NCBI GenBank assembly: GCA_934120135.1
Contig: CAKOTK010000002.1
Span: forward strand, 139,466 to 203,465
Length of the DNA: 64,000 nucleotides
Source: an uncultured Clostridia bacterium
Lineage (GTDB): Bacteria; Bacillota; Clostridia; TANB77; CAG-508
Direction of reading: 5' to 3'
Shown here: positions 17,546 through 25,290 of the stretch, piece by piece
Layout: every line of letters begins with the position of its first letter
Position numbering within the stretch: position 1 is the stretch's first letter
Translations under genes and position numbers: made by a program
Notes under the pieces: model-generated
Database searches by the model: none
What the model saw: only the letters and a program-made list of their open reading frames with translations
Told to the model about the DNA's origin: nothing

Positions 17546-18446
17546 ATGGAAGAAAATAAAATGAATATTAACTGGTACCCACGGACATATGGCAAAAACA
17601 AGAAAGCAGATAATAGAAGATTTAAAGCTAATTGACATAGTTGCAGAAATATTAGATGCGCGTATCCCTATTGCGAGTCAAAATCCAGATATAAAAGAGA
17701 TTATAAAGGATAAAAAAAGATTAGTAATCTTAAATAAATGTGATTTAGCCTGTGAAAAACAAAATAAAAAATGGGTAGAATATTTTGAAAAAAATAATAT
17801 TCCAGCAGTTCTTGTAGACTCAGTATCAGGCAAAGGAATACAAGAAGCAATTAAGAAAATAGAGCAAATTTATGATAATGAAAAATTTGAAAACAAAGGT
17901 AGAATAGGCAAGTCAATAAGAATAATGATATTAGGAATACCAAATGTAGGCAAATCTTCATTTATAAATAGAATAGCTAAAAAAAATGTAGCACAAACAG
18001 GAAACAAACCAGGAGTAACAAGACAAAAGCAATGGATAAAAGTATCAAGCAGAATAGAACTATTAGATACACCGGGTGTTTTATGGCCAAAATTAGACCA
18101 GAAAGAAGTGGCTACAAATTTGGCATACACAGGAACCATTAAAGATGATGTTTTACAAACTGTTGAAATTGGATTTGAGCTATTAAGAACATTGATTACA
18201 AATTATACTCCAAATTTAATGGAAAGATATAAACTAACTGAAGAACAAATAAATGAAATAATGCAGGACCAAGAATTAGAACAAAATGAAAAAGTATTAG
18301 AGGTTATGAACCTAATTGGCAGAAAAAGAGGCGCGATTATTTCGGGTGGAGAAATAGACACAGAAAAAGTTGCAAACATAATAATTGATGATTTTAGAAG
18401 CGGAAGATTAGGAAGAATTACACTTGAAACAGTAAAAGGAGAATAA
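17546..18446 (+). CDS. rbgA: Ribosome biogenesis GTPase RbgA (YlqF), needs +1 shift at a CGG codon
   Basis: Circularly permuted GTPase required for late 50S assembly. The N-terminal family motif should be NWYPGHMAK. The DNA reads TGG TAC CCA, then CGG ACA in frame, but C+GGA CAT ATG GCA restores GHMA. The shift is at 17582-17584. Unshifted reading ends within about 20 codons. Joined product 299 residues: NKCD (G4) at 63-66 before GIPNVGKSS (G1) near 129, then LLDTPG. ATG 17546 follows AAAGGAAGAG. Initiation at 17589 would remove the conserved NWYPGH motif. The gene is otherwise intact and lies in its expected context before mrnC. Confidence 0.9.
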
Positions 18447-18449
18447 ATA

Positions 18450-18842
18450 TTGGAAATATTTAATAGAAATAAAGAAATAGAAGAAGTAAATCAAATGTCT
18501 CCATTAACTTGGGCTTATGTAGGAGATTGTGTATATGAATTGTATATTCGTACAAAATTAGTAGACACCACAAAATTAAAACCACATGAATTACATGTAA
18601 AATCAGTAAAATATGTAAAAGCAAAAGCACAAGCAGAGACTTTAAAAAAGTTGGAAACAATACTAACAGAGGAAGAAAAAGAAATAGTAAGAAGAGGGAG
18701 AAATACACAAACACACCATATTGCTAAAAATGCAAGTATGCAAGATTATATGTATGCTACAGCATTTGAAGCACTAATAGGATACCTATATCTAACAAAA
18801 CAAGACGACAGATTGTCAGAAATAATGAAAATGGAGATTTAA
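18450..18842 (+). CDS. mrnC: Mini-ribonuclease III (MrnC)
   Basis: 130 residues: an RNase III catalytic domain without the dsRNA-binding domain. AYVGDCVYELYIR carries the conserved Asp, and ATAFEALIGYLYL carries the Glu of the metal site. In Bacillus, Mini-III matures the 23S rRNA ends. The start is a TTG 3 bases after the rbgA stop, with AAAGGAG upstream, so it is coupled to rbgA; both act on 50S maturation. Confidence 0.93.
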   Translation: MEIFNRNKEIEEVNQMSPLTWAYVGDCVYELYIRTKLVDTTKLKPHELHVKSVKYVKAKAQAETLKKLETILTEEEKEIVRRGRNTQTHHIAKNASMQDYMYATAFEALIGYLYLTKQDDRLSEIMKMEI

Positions 18843-18861
18843 AATTTTGTAGATACTTGTA

Positions 18862-18890
18862 TTGACTAAAGCTTGCAAATATGTTATATT
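18862..18890 (+). promoter_or_regulatory. Promoter of tRNA-Glu
   Basis: TTGACT, 17-bp spacer, TATATT, ending 19 bases before the tRNA. Confidence 0.7.
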
Positions 18891-18909
18891 ATTAAAGCAA
18901 GCGAAAAAT

Positions 18910-18984
18910 GGCCCCTTGGTCAAGCGGTTAAGACGCAGCCCTCTCAAGGCTGAATCATGGGTTCGATTCCCGTAGGGGTCACCA
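18910..18984 (+). tRNA. tRNA-Glu (anticodon CTC)
   Basis: 75 nt with encoded CCA. Acceptor GGCCCCT pairs with AGGGGTC (one G-T), anticodon stem CAGCC/GGCTG encloses loop CTCTCAA, and the T-arm loop is TTCGATT. Anticodon CTC reads GAG (Glu). The last 11 bases plus one form the prophage attL core, so integration rebuilds the tRNA 3' end. Confidence 0.95.
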
Positions 18985-18985
18985 A
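18974..18985 (+). repeat. attL core
   Basis: AGGGGTCACCAA overlapping the 3' end of tRNA-Glu; identical copy at 55461-55472. Confidence 0.88.
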
Positions 18986-18990
18986 CATAT

Positions 18991-19033
18991 AAAAACCTAG
19001 AATGCTAGATAAATAGACATTTCTAGGTTTTTT
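18991..19033 (+). terminator. tRNA terminator, phage-supplied copy
   Basis: AAAACCTAGAA pairs with TTCTAGGTTTT and is followed by TTTAT. A related but diverged stem (55477-55518) follows the attR core, so the phage carries its own terminator for the tRNA it rebuilds. Confidence 0.7.
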
Positions 19034-19042
19034 ATATTATAA

Positions 19043-19065
19043 AAGTATGCAGTAAGTATGCAATA
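19043..19065. repeat. Candidate integrase arm-type repeats near attL
   Basis: Two tandem copies of AGTATGCA(G/A)TA. The same tandem occurs at 55326-55348 and a single copy at 55530-55540. The position on both sides of the att cores fits arm-type integrase binding sites of Tn916/lambda-like recombinases. Confidence 0.55.
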
Positions 19066-19072
19066 GACTTTT

Positions 19073-20269
19073 TTAAGATATTTTAGATATATGATTTTTT
19101 ACAAATTCTAGTTTAGTTTCAATATAAACGTTCTCTGTAATGTCGCTTCCTTCAACGTGTCCTGCTAGGTATTGAATAACAGAGAGATCTATTTCAAGTT
19201 CTTTCCAACGTGTTAAAGTAGTATGTCTTAATTTGTGTGTAGTTAGGTCTTCTGATATACAAATATGATATTTTGCGTTTAATCGTTTTAGCCAAGAATT
19301 GATTTCACCAGGAGTCACAAAAGTATTTTTTTTATAATCCCAAAATAATAAGTTGTAAATATTTTTTACTTTTTGCTTACTTTGTTCTTCAATTATATAC
19401 ACTAACTCATAAAACAATTTATTATCTAATGGAAGGTATCTCTGTCCTTCATCTATTTGCGTTTTCTTATTGTATGTCTTTGTATGTTCTCCTAATATAA
19501 TATGATATTTATCATCTTGTGTTAGAGTGTTGTGTATATTAAATTCTTTAGTTTGTTTATTATAATCATCTATAGAACGAGCTAATACTTCACCGATTCT
19601 CATTCCGGAAATGCATTGCATTTTTACTATATTTCTGTAGGGATGATATCTTTCTTCGTTATCTAATATGTTATTGAGCTTTTCAAGAGATTTGTCGCTC
19701 AAAGGAGATATCTTTTTTGTTCTCTTTTCAGACATTGGCTTGCGTAAGCTTTCATCTAACATTAAGTTGTATATTAAAATTTTTCTAGATGGAGAGCATG
19801 CCATATTAAATACTTTTCCTAACAAGCACCATATTTTATCAATAGTACTGTTAGAATATTGTTTAATTTGTTTCTTAGCATTTTCAATGTGCTTCATGGT
19901 TACTTTCTGAATAGGTAGATCACAAAATGTAGAGCAGGTATTTCTTATTTGCTCTAAAGTTTCTAAATCTCTTTTATAGCTTCTATCACTAGTAATACCA
20001 TCCATGTGCTTACTATCAATATGTTGTTTAGCTAAAGTAATAATACTTTCAGGACTTTTACAAATATAACTCCCTAAATTTAATTCATTTTTAGTTTGCG
20101 TTACTCTAGCTTTAAATTCCTTAACACTTTCTTTTTTTCTTTGTTTCAGAGTTTGTCTTTTACCTTGAGTATCATAATATTGAAATATCCAACGACCTAA
20201 CGAGTCACTATAATATAATGAACCTTCGCCATTGCCAACTTGTCTTGTTTTTTGATTTTTTCTTTCCAT
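19073..20269 (-). CDS. int: Tyrosine site-specific integrase
   Basis: 398 residues. An N-terminal AP2-like arm-binding region (EGSLYYSDSLGRWIFQYYD) is followed by a SAM-like core-binding domain and the catalytic domain. The latter has Arg in GMRIGEVLARS, HKLRHT as the H-x-x-R box, HVEG and the nucleophile Tyr in ENVYIET. Start 20269 is chosen because GGAGG lies 7-8 nt upstream; a further ATG at 20284 contains that GGAGG. Gene next to attL and reading toward it, typical for tRNA-integrating phages. It catalyses integration and excision at tRNA-Glu. Confidence 0.95.
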   Translation of the reverse strand: MERKNQKTRQVGNGEGSLYYSDSLGRWIFQYYDTQGKRQTLKQRKKESVKEFKARVTQTKNELNLGSYICKSPESIITLAKQHIDSKHMDGITSDRSYKRDLETLEQIRNTCSTFCDLPIQKVTMKHIENAKKQIKQYSNSTIDKIWCLLGKVFNMACSPSRKILIYNLMLDESLRKPMSEKRTKKISPLSDKSLEKLNNILDNEERYHPYRNIVKMQCISGMRIGEVLARSIDDYNKQTKEFNIHNTLTQDDKYHIILGEHTKTYNKKTQIDEGQRYLPLDNKLFYELVYIIEEQSKQKVKNIYNLLFWDYKKNTFVTPGEINSWLKRLNAKYHICISEDLTTHKLRHTTLTRWKELEIDLSVIQYLAGHVEGSDITENVYIETKLEFVKNHISKIS

Positions 20270-20386
20270 AAATAAAACCTCCATAAATTTCTTTTAAAAT
20301 CAATTTACAGAGGTATTGCATATTTAATAAACTTGTGTTATTATAAATATGCAAAAGCTCTGCAAAGAGATTTTGTTTTGTGTTTA

Positions 20387-20424
20387 GGGTAGTGTCTTGT
20401 TTGGCGACAGCACTATCCTTCTTT
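20387..20424. terminator. Stem-loop between int and the immA gene
   Basis: GGGTAGTG pairs with CACTATCC around about 15 nt, followed on the plus strand by TTCTTTT. It separates the lysogeny genes from int. The remaining 100 bp of the gap is AT-rich without a clear gene. Confidence 0.55.
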
Positions 20425-20430
20425 TATATA

Positions 20431-20844
20431 TTAAACTAATATACCATATTTTTGAGTATAAAAGTCAATACAGTCAATCATATATTTAATATCTACATTA
20501 AAATAATCTGCTAAGTCATATAAGTCAAAACCTTGTGCAATTTTATCTTTTAATTTTTGAAATGGAACTAGTACAGAGTAAGCCCATTTTTTTGCTCTAA
20601 TTTCACATTTTCTTTTTAAAGCAATATCTGAATCAATATAGTAAAGAGCTCCACAGTAGTAGTGACCTAATTCTTCTGCAAGAATTTCTTTCTCTTCTGT
20701 AGAATTATCTATTTTATTATAATCAATTCCAATACTATATTCATTATCTTCTTCAAAGATTCTAGCTTTAGCCTTGGTCCATTTATAATTTATTACATCT
20801 ATTTTTTCTTTTTCTGTTAAATTATACAAATCTAATAATTCCAT
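20431..20844 (-). CDS. ImmA/IrrE-type metallopeptidase
   Basis: 137 residues. Its zinc motif reads ILAEELGHYYCG. The first His of HExxH is Glu, as in many phage ImmA proteins. In ICEBs1, ImmA cleaves the ImmR repressor to induce the element. It sits directly downstream of the CI-like repressor (stop and start 4 bp apart), so the pair likely controls prophage induction by repressor proteolysis. Confidence 0.88.
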   Translation of the reverse strand: MELLDLYNLTEKEKIDVINYKWTKAKARIFEEDNEYSIGIDYNKIDNSTEEKEILAEELGHYYCGALYYIDSDIALKRKCEIRAKKWAYSVLVPFQKLKDKIAQGFDLYDLADYFNVDIKYMIDCIDFYTQKYGILV

Positions 20845-20847
20845 AAT

Positions 20848-21192
20848 CTAATCTTTCTTTTTCTTTAAACTTTTCTTAAATCTAATAAATTCTTTCAATT
20901 CTTCTATTTCTTCTGGAGTTAGTCCAGTTGTATCAAGACCGTTGTCAGAAGCATACTTAAAATCGGTTCTTTCCATAGGAACGTCTAAACCCATTAGCCA
21001 AGCTTCGTTTATATCAAGAGCTTTAGCAAGTAAGTAAACACCGTCTTGTTTGGCTTCATATTTTCCACTCATATATTCACTCAAGGACGATTTTGATATT
21101 CCTGTCTTTTGAGCTAATTCAGTAGCTTTAATGTTTCGTATTCTCATTGCAGTGTTTAATCTGTTTGCAAATGTATCAATTAAATCATTCAT
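20848..21192 (-). CDS. CI/ImmR-like HTH repressor
   Basis: 114 residues. The XRE helix-turn-helix spans about 17-60 (ATELAQKTGISKSSLSEYMSG). The C terminus is short and charged with no LexA-type protease domain, consistent with control by the adjacent ImmA rather than RecA autocleavage. Divergent from Cro at 21361, with operators between them. Confidence 0.9.
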   Translation of the reverse strand: MNDLIDTFANRLNTAMRIRNIKATELAQKTGISKSSLSEYMSGKYEAKQDGVYLLAKALDINEAWLMGLDVPMERTDFKYASDNGLDTTGLTPEEIEELKEFIRFKKSLKKKKD

Positions 21193-21291
21193 TTAAGTCC
21201 CTCCATACCGCTATTATAAATGACTTTCCGAAAAAAATCAATAAAAATACAAAAAAAAATTAAGAAAATCGAATTTTTTTTGAAAAAAGTA

Positions 21292-21319
21292 TTGACTTTA
21301 TATTTTTTTGTGATATTAT
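21292..21319 (+). promoter_or_regulatory. Early lytic promoter
   Basis: TTGACT, 16-bp spacer, TATTAT, directed toward cro. An operator palindrome lies just after the -10. Confidence 0.7.
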
Positions 21320-21326
21320 ATTTACA

Positions 21327-21342
21327 GTTCGAGAATACGAAC
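21327..21342. promoter_or_regulatory. Operator 1 of the lysogeny switch
   Basis: GTTCGAGAATACGAAC: 5-bp arms with a 6-bp spacer, centred at the expected transcription start of the early promoter. A near copy is at 21580-21595. Likely CI/Cro binding site. Confidence 0.65.
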
Positions 21343-21360
21343 GAGAAAGGAGAAAAATTT

Positions 21361-21597
21361 ATGGAGACAATTGAATTAAATCATGATAAGTTAAAAGGTA
21401 AAATAAGAGAAGTGTTAGGAACACAATGTAAATTAGCTAATATGATTGGACTAGATGAAGCTACAATAAGCAATAAAATAAATAGTAACACATATTTTAC
21501 CCAAAAAGAAATTTTAAAAATATCTGAGATATTAAATATTAGATTAGAAGAAATACCAGAATATTTTTTTAAACTAAAAGTTCGAGAACACGAATAA
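21361..21597 (+). CDS. Cro-like HTH protein
   Basis: 78 residues with an XRE-like helix-turn-helix (KLANMIGLDEATISNKINS). It follows AAAGGAG with 9-nt spacing and lies directly behind the early promoter and operator 1; operator 2 overlaps its last codons. Expected role: repress the lysogenic promoter on the opposite strand. Confidence 0.85.
   Translation: METIELNHDKLKGKIREVLGTQCKLANMIGLDEATISNKINSNTYFTQKEILKISEILNIRLEEIPEYFFKLKVREHE
21580..21595. promoter_or_regulatory. Operator 2-like palindrome at the end of cro
   Basis: GTTCGAGAACACGAAT differs at two bases from operator 1. Its place inside the 3' end of cro suggests autoregulation or looping. Confidence 0.55.
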
Positions 21598-21651
21598 ATA
21601 CAGATAGTCACAGATATTTTGGAATATTTTTTCGAGAAAGAGGGTGATAAG

Positions 21652-21897
21652 TTGGAAGAACAAATATTACGAGAACAACAAAAGACTAATGAATTGTTAG
21701 AAACTATCCTAAACACAAAACAAAACAATTTACCTAAACTGCTATACGCCAAAGAAATAGCAGAGAACTATAGGGTGAATGTAAATACAGCTACTCAATT
21801 TTGTAAAAAGTATGGAACAAATTTTGGTGGCTATTGCATAGAAGTTGAAAAATTTAAAGAAATTTTACAAACAGCAGGAATAAAAATATTTGATTAA
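21652..21897 (+). CDS. Small HTH/excisionase-like phage protein
   Basis: 81 residues from a TTG start at 21652, chosen because GAGGGTG lies 7 nt upstream. An N-terminal coiled coil is followed by a DNA-binding-like segment (LYAKEIAENYRVNVNTATQF), similar in layout to helix-turn-helix excisionases. Position directly after cro fits an early regulator or excisionase; not proven. Confidence 0.65.
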   Translation: MEEQILREQQKTNELLETILNTKQNNLPKLLYAKEIAENYRVNVNTATQFCKKYGTNFGGYCIEVEKFKEILQTAGIKIFD

Positions 21898-21910
21898 GGA
21901 GGCAAAACAG

Positions 21911-22003
21911 ATGAAAAAGAAAACAAAGAAACTAATTAAAGAGATAGTAGGAAGCATATTATTTGGGCTATTCTGGGCAGCATTTATAGCAATAGGATTT
22001 TAG
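21911..22003 (+). CDS. 30-residue single-span membrane peptide
   Basis: MKKKTKKLIKEIVGSILFGL begins a Lys-rich head followed by one hydrophobic helix; total 30 codons. A strong AAGGAGG precedes the ATG by 8 nt. Too short for family assignment. In early phage operons such peptides often act on host membranes. Confidence 0.65.
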   Translation: MKKKTKKLIKEIVGSILFGLFWAAFIAIGF

Positions 22004-22064
22004 GACTTTAGAATTGTACTATTTTAGATAAAACAAGACTTTACAAGAAAGGAGATGAGGAAAA

Positions 22065-22394
22065 ATGGCATTGTTTTTAGCATTAGTAATATTACTTGGC
22101 TTAATAGGTTTTATGTACTATAAAGAAACAACAGCAATAGAAATAGACGAGTCAAATTCAAGAAATGTTGTCTTAGCAAGACAAGTTAGAGATTTGAGTT
22201 TTGAAAATAAACAGCTTAAAGATCTAAGAAAACAAGAAGTGCATAATAATACAATTTTAGTTAAAGAAAATATGAAGCTACAAGATTTATTAAAAGACGT
22301 AGCAGATAGAACTATTGCTTGCCCATTAGATAGCGAGAAAATAGTTTTAAACAAAATAAAAGAGCTAGTTCGCGACTACCAATCTCAAAACTAG
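22065..22394 (+). CDS. Membrane-anchored coiled-coil protein
   Basis: 109 residues: an N-terminal membrane helix (residues 2-18), then a long Lys/Glu/Leu coiled coil to about 85 and a short tail. AAAGGAGATGAGG upstream. No recognised family; topology recalls phage superinfection or spanin-like accessory proteins, without supporting motif. Confidence 0.6.
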   Translation: MALFLALVILLGLIGFMYYKETTAIEIDESNSRNVVLARQVRDLSFENKQLKDLRKQEVHNNTILVKENMKLQDLLKDVADRTIACPLDSEKIVLNKIKELVRDYQSQN

Positions 22395-22460
22395 CTAGAT
22401 TTCAATAATAAATATATATGAACTCTATGCTTATTGTAGCATAGATAGAAAGGAAAGTCA

Positions 22461-22676
22461 ATGGATCTACAAGACAGATACGACGAGCTATACAATTTAA
22501 TAAGTTCACTTGATTCACTGATGAATGAACTGACAGATAAGAATTATATTGAACAGCTAGAACTTCTTAAATTTGAAGCGCAAAATGAATTTGAAGAAGT
22601 ATCAGAACAATTAAGTGCAGAACAAGAAAGAGAATATGCGGAAATGAATTATCAATACGAGAGGAGTGTAATTTAA
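22461..22676 (+). CDS. Small acidic coiled-coil phage protein
   Basis: 71 residues, strongly acidic and helical (LDSLMNELTDKNYIEQLELL). GAAAGGAAAG upstream. Its stop overlaps the ATG of the next gene by one base, so it is part of the recombination operon. Function unknown. Confidence 0.65.
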   Translation: MDLQDRYDELYNLISSLDSLMNELTDKNYIEQLELLKFEAQNEFEEVSEQLSAEQEREYAEMNYQYERSVI

Positions 22677-23323
22677 TGTTAAAAAGTTATGAAGAATTAA
22701 GAAAAGTTGATGTAAGTAAATGGGTAGAACAAAGAGATGGAGCAGACTATTTGAATTGGGCAAAAGTTGTTGATTTATTACACGAAAACGGAGCTGAAAA
22801 AGTTTATTTTGAACCAGTTGCAAATGAATTAACTGGAAGCAGTTTGTATATGACTGAAAGAAAATTTGAAGACAGTAAAGGAAATATAAATCAAGTATAT
22901 GAAACAGCAGTAAAGATTGTAATAGATGATTTAGAATTTATTCAAAGAGGACCTGTTACAAACGGTTCAAATCCAGTTAAAGACAACTCTATGAGCCAAC
23001 AAAGGTTATGGAATTGTCAAACTAGATTATTCGTTAAAGGAGTTGCTATAAGAACTGGTTTAGGATTTGATTTATGGCTAAAAGAAGAATTGAAAGACTC
23101 TAAAAATAACTGGGAAGATGATTTATCAAGACATGACATATTTAAGATAAAAGAAAGATGTCAACAAATTTATACTCAAAAACTAAAAGAAGGATTATCA
23201 GTAAAAGAAATTGCTGAAAAATTACACAAAACAGAAGACGAAGTAAAAGCATTATTTAGTTATTTTGATACTTTAAGTAATTTTGAGAGAGATTTAGCTA
23301 ACATTGATACAAAATCAAGATAG
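22676..23323 (+). CDS. DUF1071 single-strand annealing protein (Sak3-like)
   Basis: 215 residues. YLNWAKVVDLLHE, FIQRGPVTNGSNPVKDNSM and QRLWNCQTRLFVKGVAIRTG are characteristic of the DUF1071/Sak3 annealing family. The extra C-terminal 60 residues are helical. It would anneal complementary strands in phage recombination. A YqaJ exonuclease gene overlaps its 3' end, the usual SSAP-exonuclease pairing. Confidence 0.82.
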   Translation: MLKSYEELRKVDVSKWVEQRDGADYLNWAKVVDLLHENGAEKVYFEPVANELTGSSLYMTERKFEDSKGNINQVYETAVKIVIDDLEFIQRGPVTNGSNPVKDNSMSQQRLWNCQTRLFVKGVAIRTGLGFDLWLKEELKDSKNNWEDDLSRHDIFKIKERCQQIYTQKLKEGLSVKEIAEKLHKTEDEVKALFSYFDTLSNFERDLANIDTKSR

Positions 23324-23867
23324 AAGTGGTTACATAGGTGCATCAGATACAAGTATGGCTGTTGGAAATTGGAATACAAAAACATTTGAAAACTGGTGGT
23401 TAATTAAACTAGGACTTAGTAGAAACAATTTTTCAACAGAAGCTACTAAAGCAGGTAATAATTATGAACACAAAATATTACAAGCACTAAATATTCCAAA
23501 TTTAGAGATGGACAAGCAAATAATAATAGATAGATTAAGAGTGAATTTGGACGGGAACACAGCTGATTGCATTTATGAGGTTAAAACTCACAACATTGAC
23601 AAAGAATTTAAAGTATCAAAGCAATATTGGAGACAGGCACAGGTTGAAATGTATGCTTTTAATACAAGAAATTTATATATAGTATCTTATGCATTAGAAG
23701 AAAAAGACTATAAAAATTATTTTAACGAAATAGATATTGATAGAGTGAAGTTTCACAAAGTAGATTATGATGAAGACTTTATAAGCAAAGAGTATTTACC
23801 AAGACTACAAATATTAAGTGAATGTTTGAAAAAAGGAGCTTTTCCATGCAAACTACAGGAATTATAA
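23304..23867 (+). CDS. YqaJ-type phage exonuclease
   Basis: 187 residues, starting at TTG 23304 inside the preceding gene, because the conserved SGYIGASDTSMAVG needs that start. The motif EVKTHNIDKEF carries the Glu-x-Lys of the PD-(D/E)xK nuclease. It would process double-strand ends to feed the DUF1071 annealing protein. The ribosome binding site is weak (GAGAG), consistent with translational coupling. Confidence 0.8.
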   Translation: MIQNQDRSGYIGASDTSMAVGNWNTKTFENWWLIKLGLSRNNFSTEATKAGNNYEHKILQALNIPNLEMDKQIIIDRLRVNLDGNTADCIYEVKTHNIDKEFKVSKQYWRQAQVEMYAFNTRNLYIVSYALEEKDYKNYFNEIDIDRVKFHKVDYDEDFISKEYLPRLQILSECLKKGAFPCKLQEL

Positions 23868-24397
23868 ATGATATTAGTATAGATTTTGACACACGAAAAC
23901 CCAAAATAAGCATAGTTTTAGATACGAATGAGATAAGTGCTGTCGAACAACTTAAAAACGAAAATAAGCTAAATATTGAGTTAAAGAAATGGTATAAAAA
24001 GAGGTCGTTAGATGCTAATTCGTATTGTTGGGTTCTATGCGATTTAATTGCAAAAAAATTAACAACACCAGGAACTGTAATAACGAAAGAAGATATATAC
24101 AAAGATGCAATTTCAAATATAGGTACATTTCAAGCCATGATAATAGAAGAGAAAGCATTTGAAGATTTTAAAAGAATTTGGCAGAATCAAGGATTAGGTT
24201 TTTTAGTAAGAGAGATTTCGAGAAAAGACAAGTGCGTAAAAGTACAAGCTTACTATGGCTCTAGTACATACAACACAAAAGAAATGAGTTTATTGATTGA
24301 ATTACTAATACAAGAATGTAAGCAATTAGAAATAGAAACTAAAACACCAGCTGAAATAAAGAGTTTGTTAGACAGTTGGAGTGGCACTAATAGATGA
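23846..24397 (+). CDS. NinB-like phage recombination protein
   Basis: 183 residues from ATG 23846, after AAAAAAGGAGC. The segment KKRSLDANSYCWVLCDLIAK matches the RSLDAN core seen in NinB/Orf-like proteins of many Firmicutes phages. NinB of lambda (Orf) loads annealing proteins on SSB-coated DNA, and the position after the annealing and exonuclease genes fits. The assignment is from motif and context. Confidence 0.65.
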   Translation: MQTTGIINDISIDFDTRKPKISIVLDTNEISAVEQLKNENKLNIELKKWYKKRSLDANSYCWVLCDLIAKKLTTPGTVITKEDIYKDAISNIGTFQAMIIEEKAFEDFKRIWQNQGLGFLVREISRKDKCVKVQAYYGSSTYNTKEMSLLIELLIQECKQLEIETKTPAEIKSLLDSWSGTNR

Positions 24398-24458
24398 ACA
24401 AAATTCCCCTTTTAATTGTTATTGTTAGTGCCACGCGCCCTTTAAATAAGGAGGCATT

Positions 24459-24743
24459 ATGAAATCGATATTACAAGAAGAAAAAAGATGTTATATATGT
24501 GGGCTATATAGTCCGGTAGAAGAACATCATATATATTTTGGAAGTTCAAATAGAAAAATATCAGAAGAAAATGGATTTAAAGTTTGGTTATGTGCTGAGC
24601 ATCATAGAGGAACTATTGGTGTTCACGGCAAACTAGGACATAGTTTAGATTTAAAATTAAAAGAAACTTGCGAGAAAAAGTACATAAATTTAGGGCATAC
24701 AAAAGAAGAATTTATAAGTTTAATAGGTAAAAATTATTTATAG
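24459..24743 (+). CDS. HNH-like zinc-finger phage protein
   Basis: 94 residues. CYICGLYSPVEEHHIYFGSS is the HNH beta-beta-alpha core with a Cys pair, followed by WLCAEHHRG with further Cys/His ligands. Similar small HNH proteins occur next to phage replication genes. It might be a nuclease or only a zinc-binding protein. Strong AAGGAGG upstream. Confidence 0.7.
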   Translation: MKSILQEEKRCYICGLYSPVEEHHIYFGSSNRKISEENGFKVWLCAEHHRGTIGVHGKLGHSLDLKLKETCEKKYINLGHTKEEFISLIGKNYL

Positions 24744-24754
24744 GAGGAACGGAA

Positions 24755-25237
24755 ATGATAATTATAACAATATTAATTGAAATAATAATATTTATAGGAG
24801 CTTGTGTATTTGCGTATTTAGCAGATGATAGATTTGAACTAAAATATGGTATTTTATCAGCAATACTTTGGATAGCACTTTTAGCAGTTCCATTTGTAAT
24901 AGGAGGATTACATGGGTATATAGATTATAAGCCAAGCAGTGACAAAGATTTAGCAAGAATAACATCAGTAACACAAGAACAAGATGCATTCAAAACATAC
25001 TACAAAGTAGAAGTTGAATATTTAACAAATACACCAACGCAAGAAGGAATGATACAAAACAAAAACATAGAAAAAGATACATTTTATTGTTATTACGAAG
25101 ACAAAGAATTAGTAAATAAACTAAAAGATAATATGTATAAAGAATTATGGATAATTAGTGGTCGTAAAGGTGGATACGAAAATTTTAGAGATTTTGGTAC
25201 AAAACTAATTAAAGATATAGAATTAAAAGAAAATTAG
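24755..25237 (+). CDS. Two-helix membrane protein
   Basis: 160 residues. Membrane segments at about 2-22 and 30-52, then an extracellular/cytosolic soluble domain with no recognised motif. TAGGAGGA upstream overlaps the previous stop. A strong terminator follows, so it closes this early operon. Confidence 0.6.
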   Translation: MIIITILIEIIIFIGACVFAYLADDRFELKYGILSAILWIALLAVPFVIGGLHGYIDYKPSSDKDLARITSVTQEQDAFKTYYKVEVEYLTNTPTQEGMIQNKNIEKDTFYCYYEDKELVNKLKDNMYKELWIISGRKGGYENFRDFGTKLIKDIELKEN

Positions 25238-25242
25238 ACAAC

Positions 25243-25274
25243 AAAGGGCTAGACAATAAAAATTAGCCCTTTTT
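25243..25274 (+). terminator. Intrinsic terminator
   Basis: AAAGGGCTA pairs with TAGCCCTTT around a 13-nt loop, followed by TT and AC; T-rich tail. Confidence 0.8.
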
Positions 25275-25290
25275 ACGAAAGGAGAAAGCG

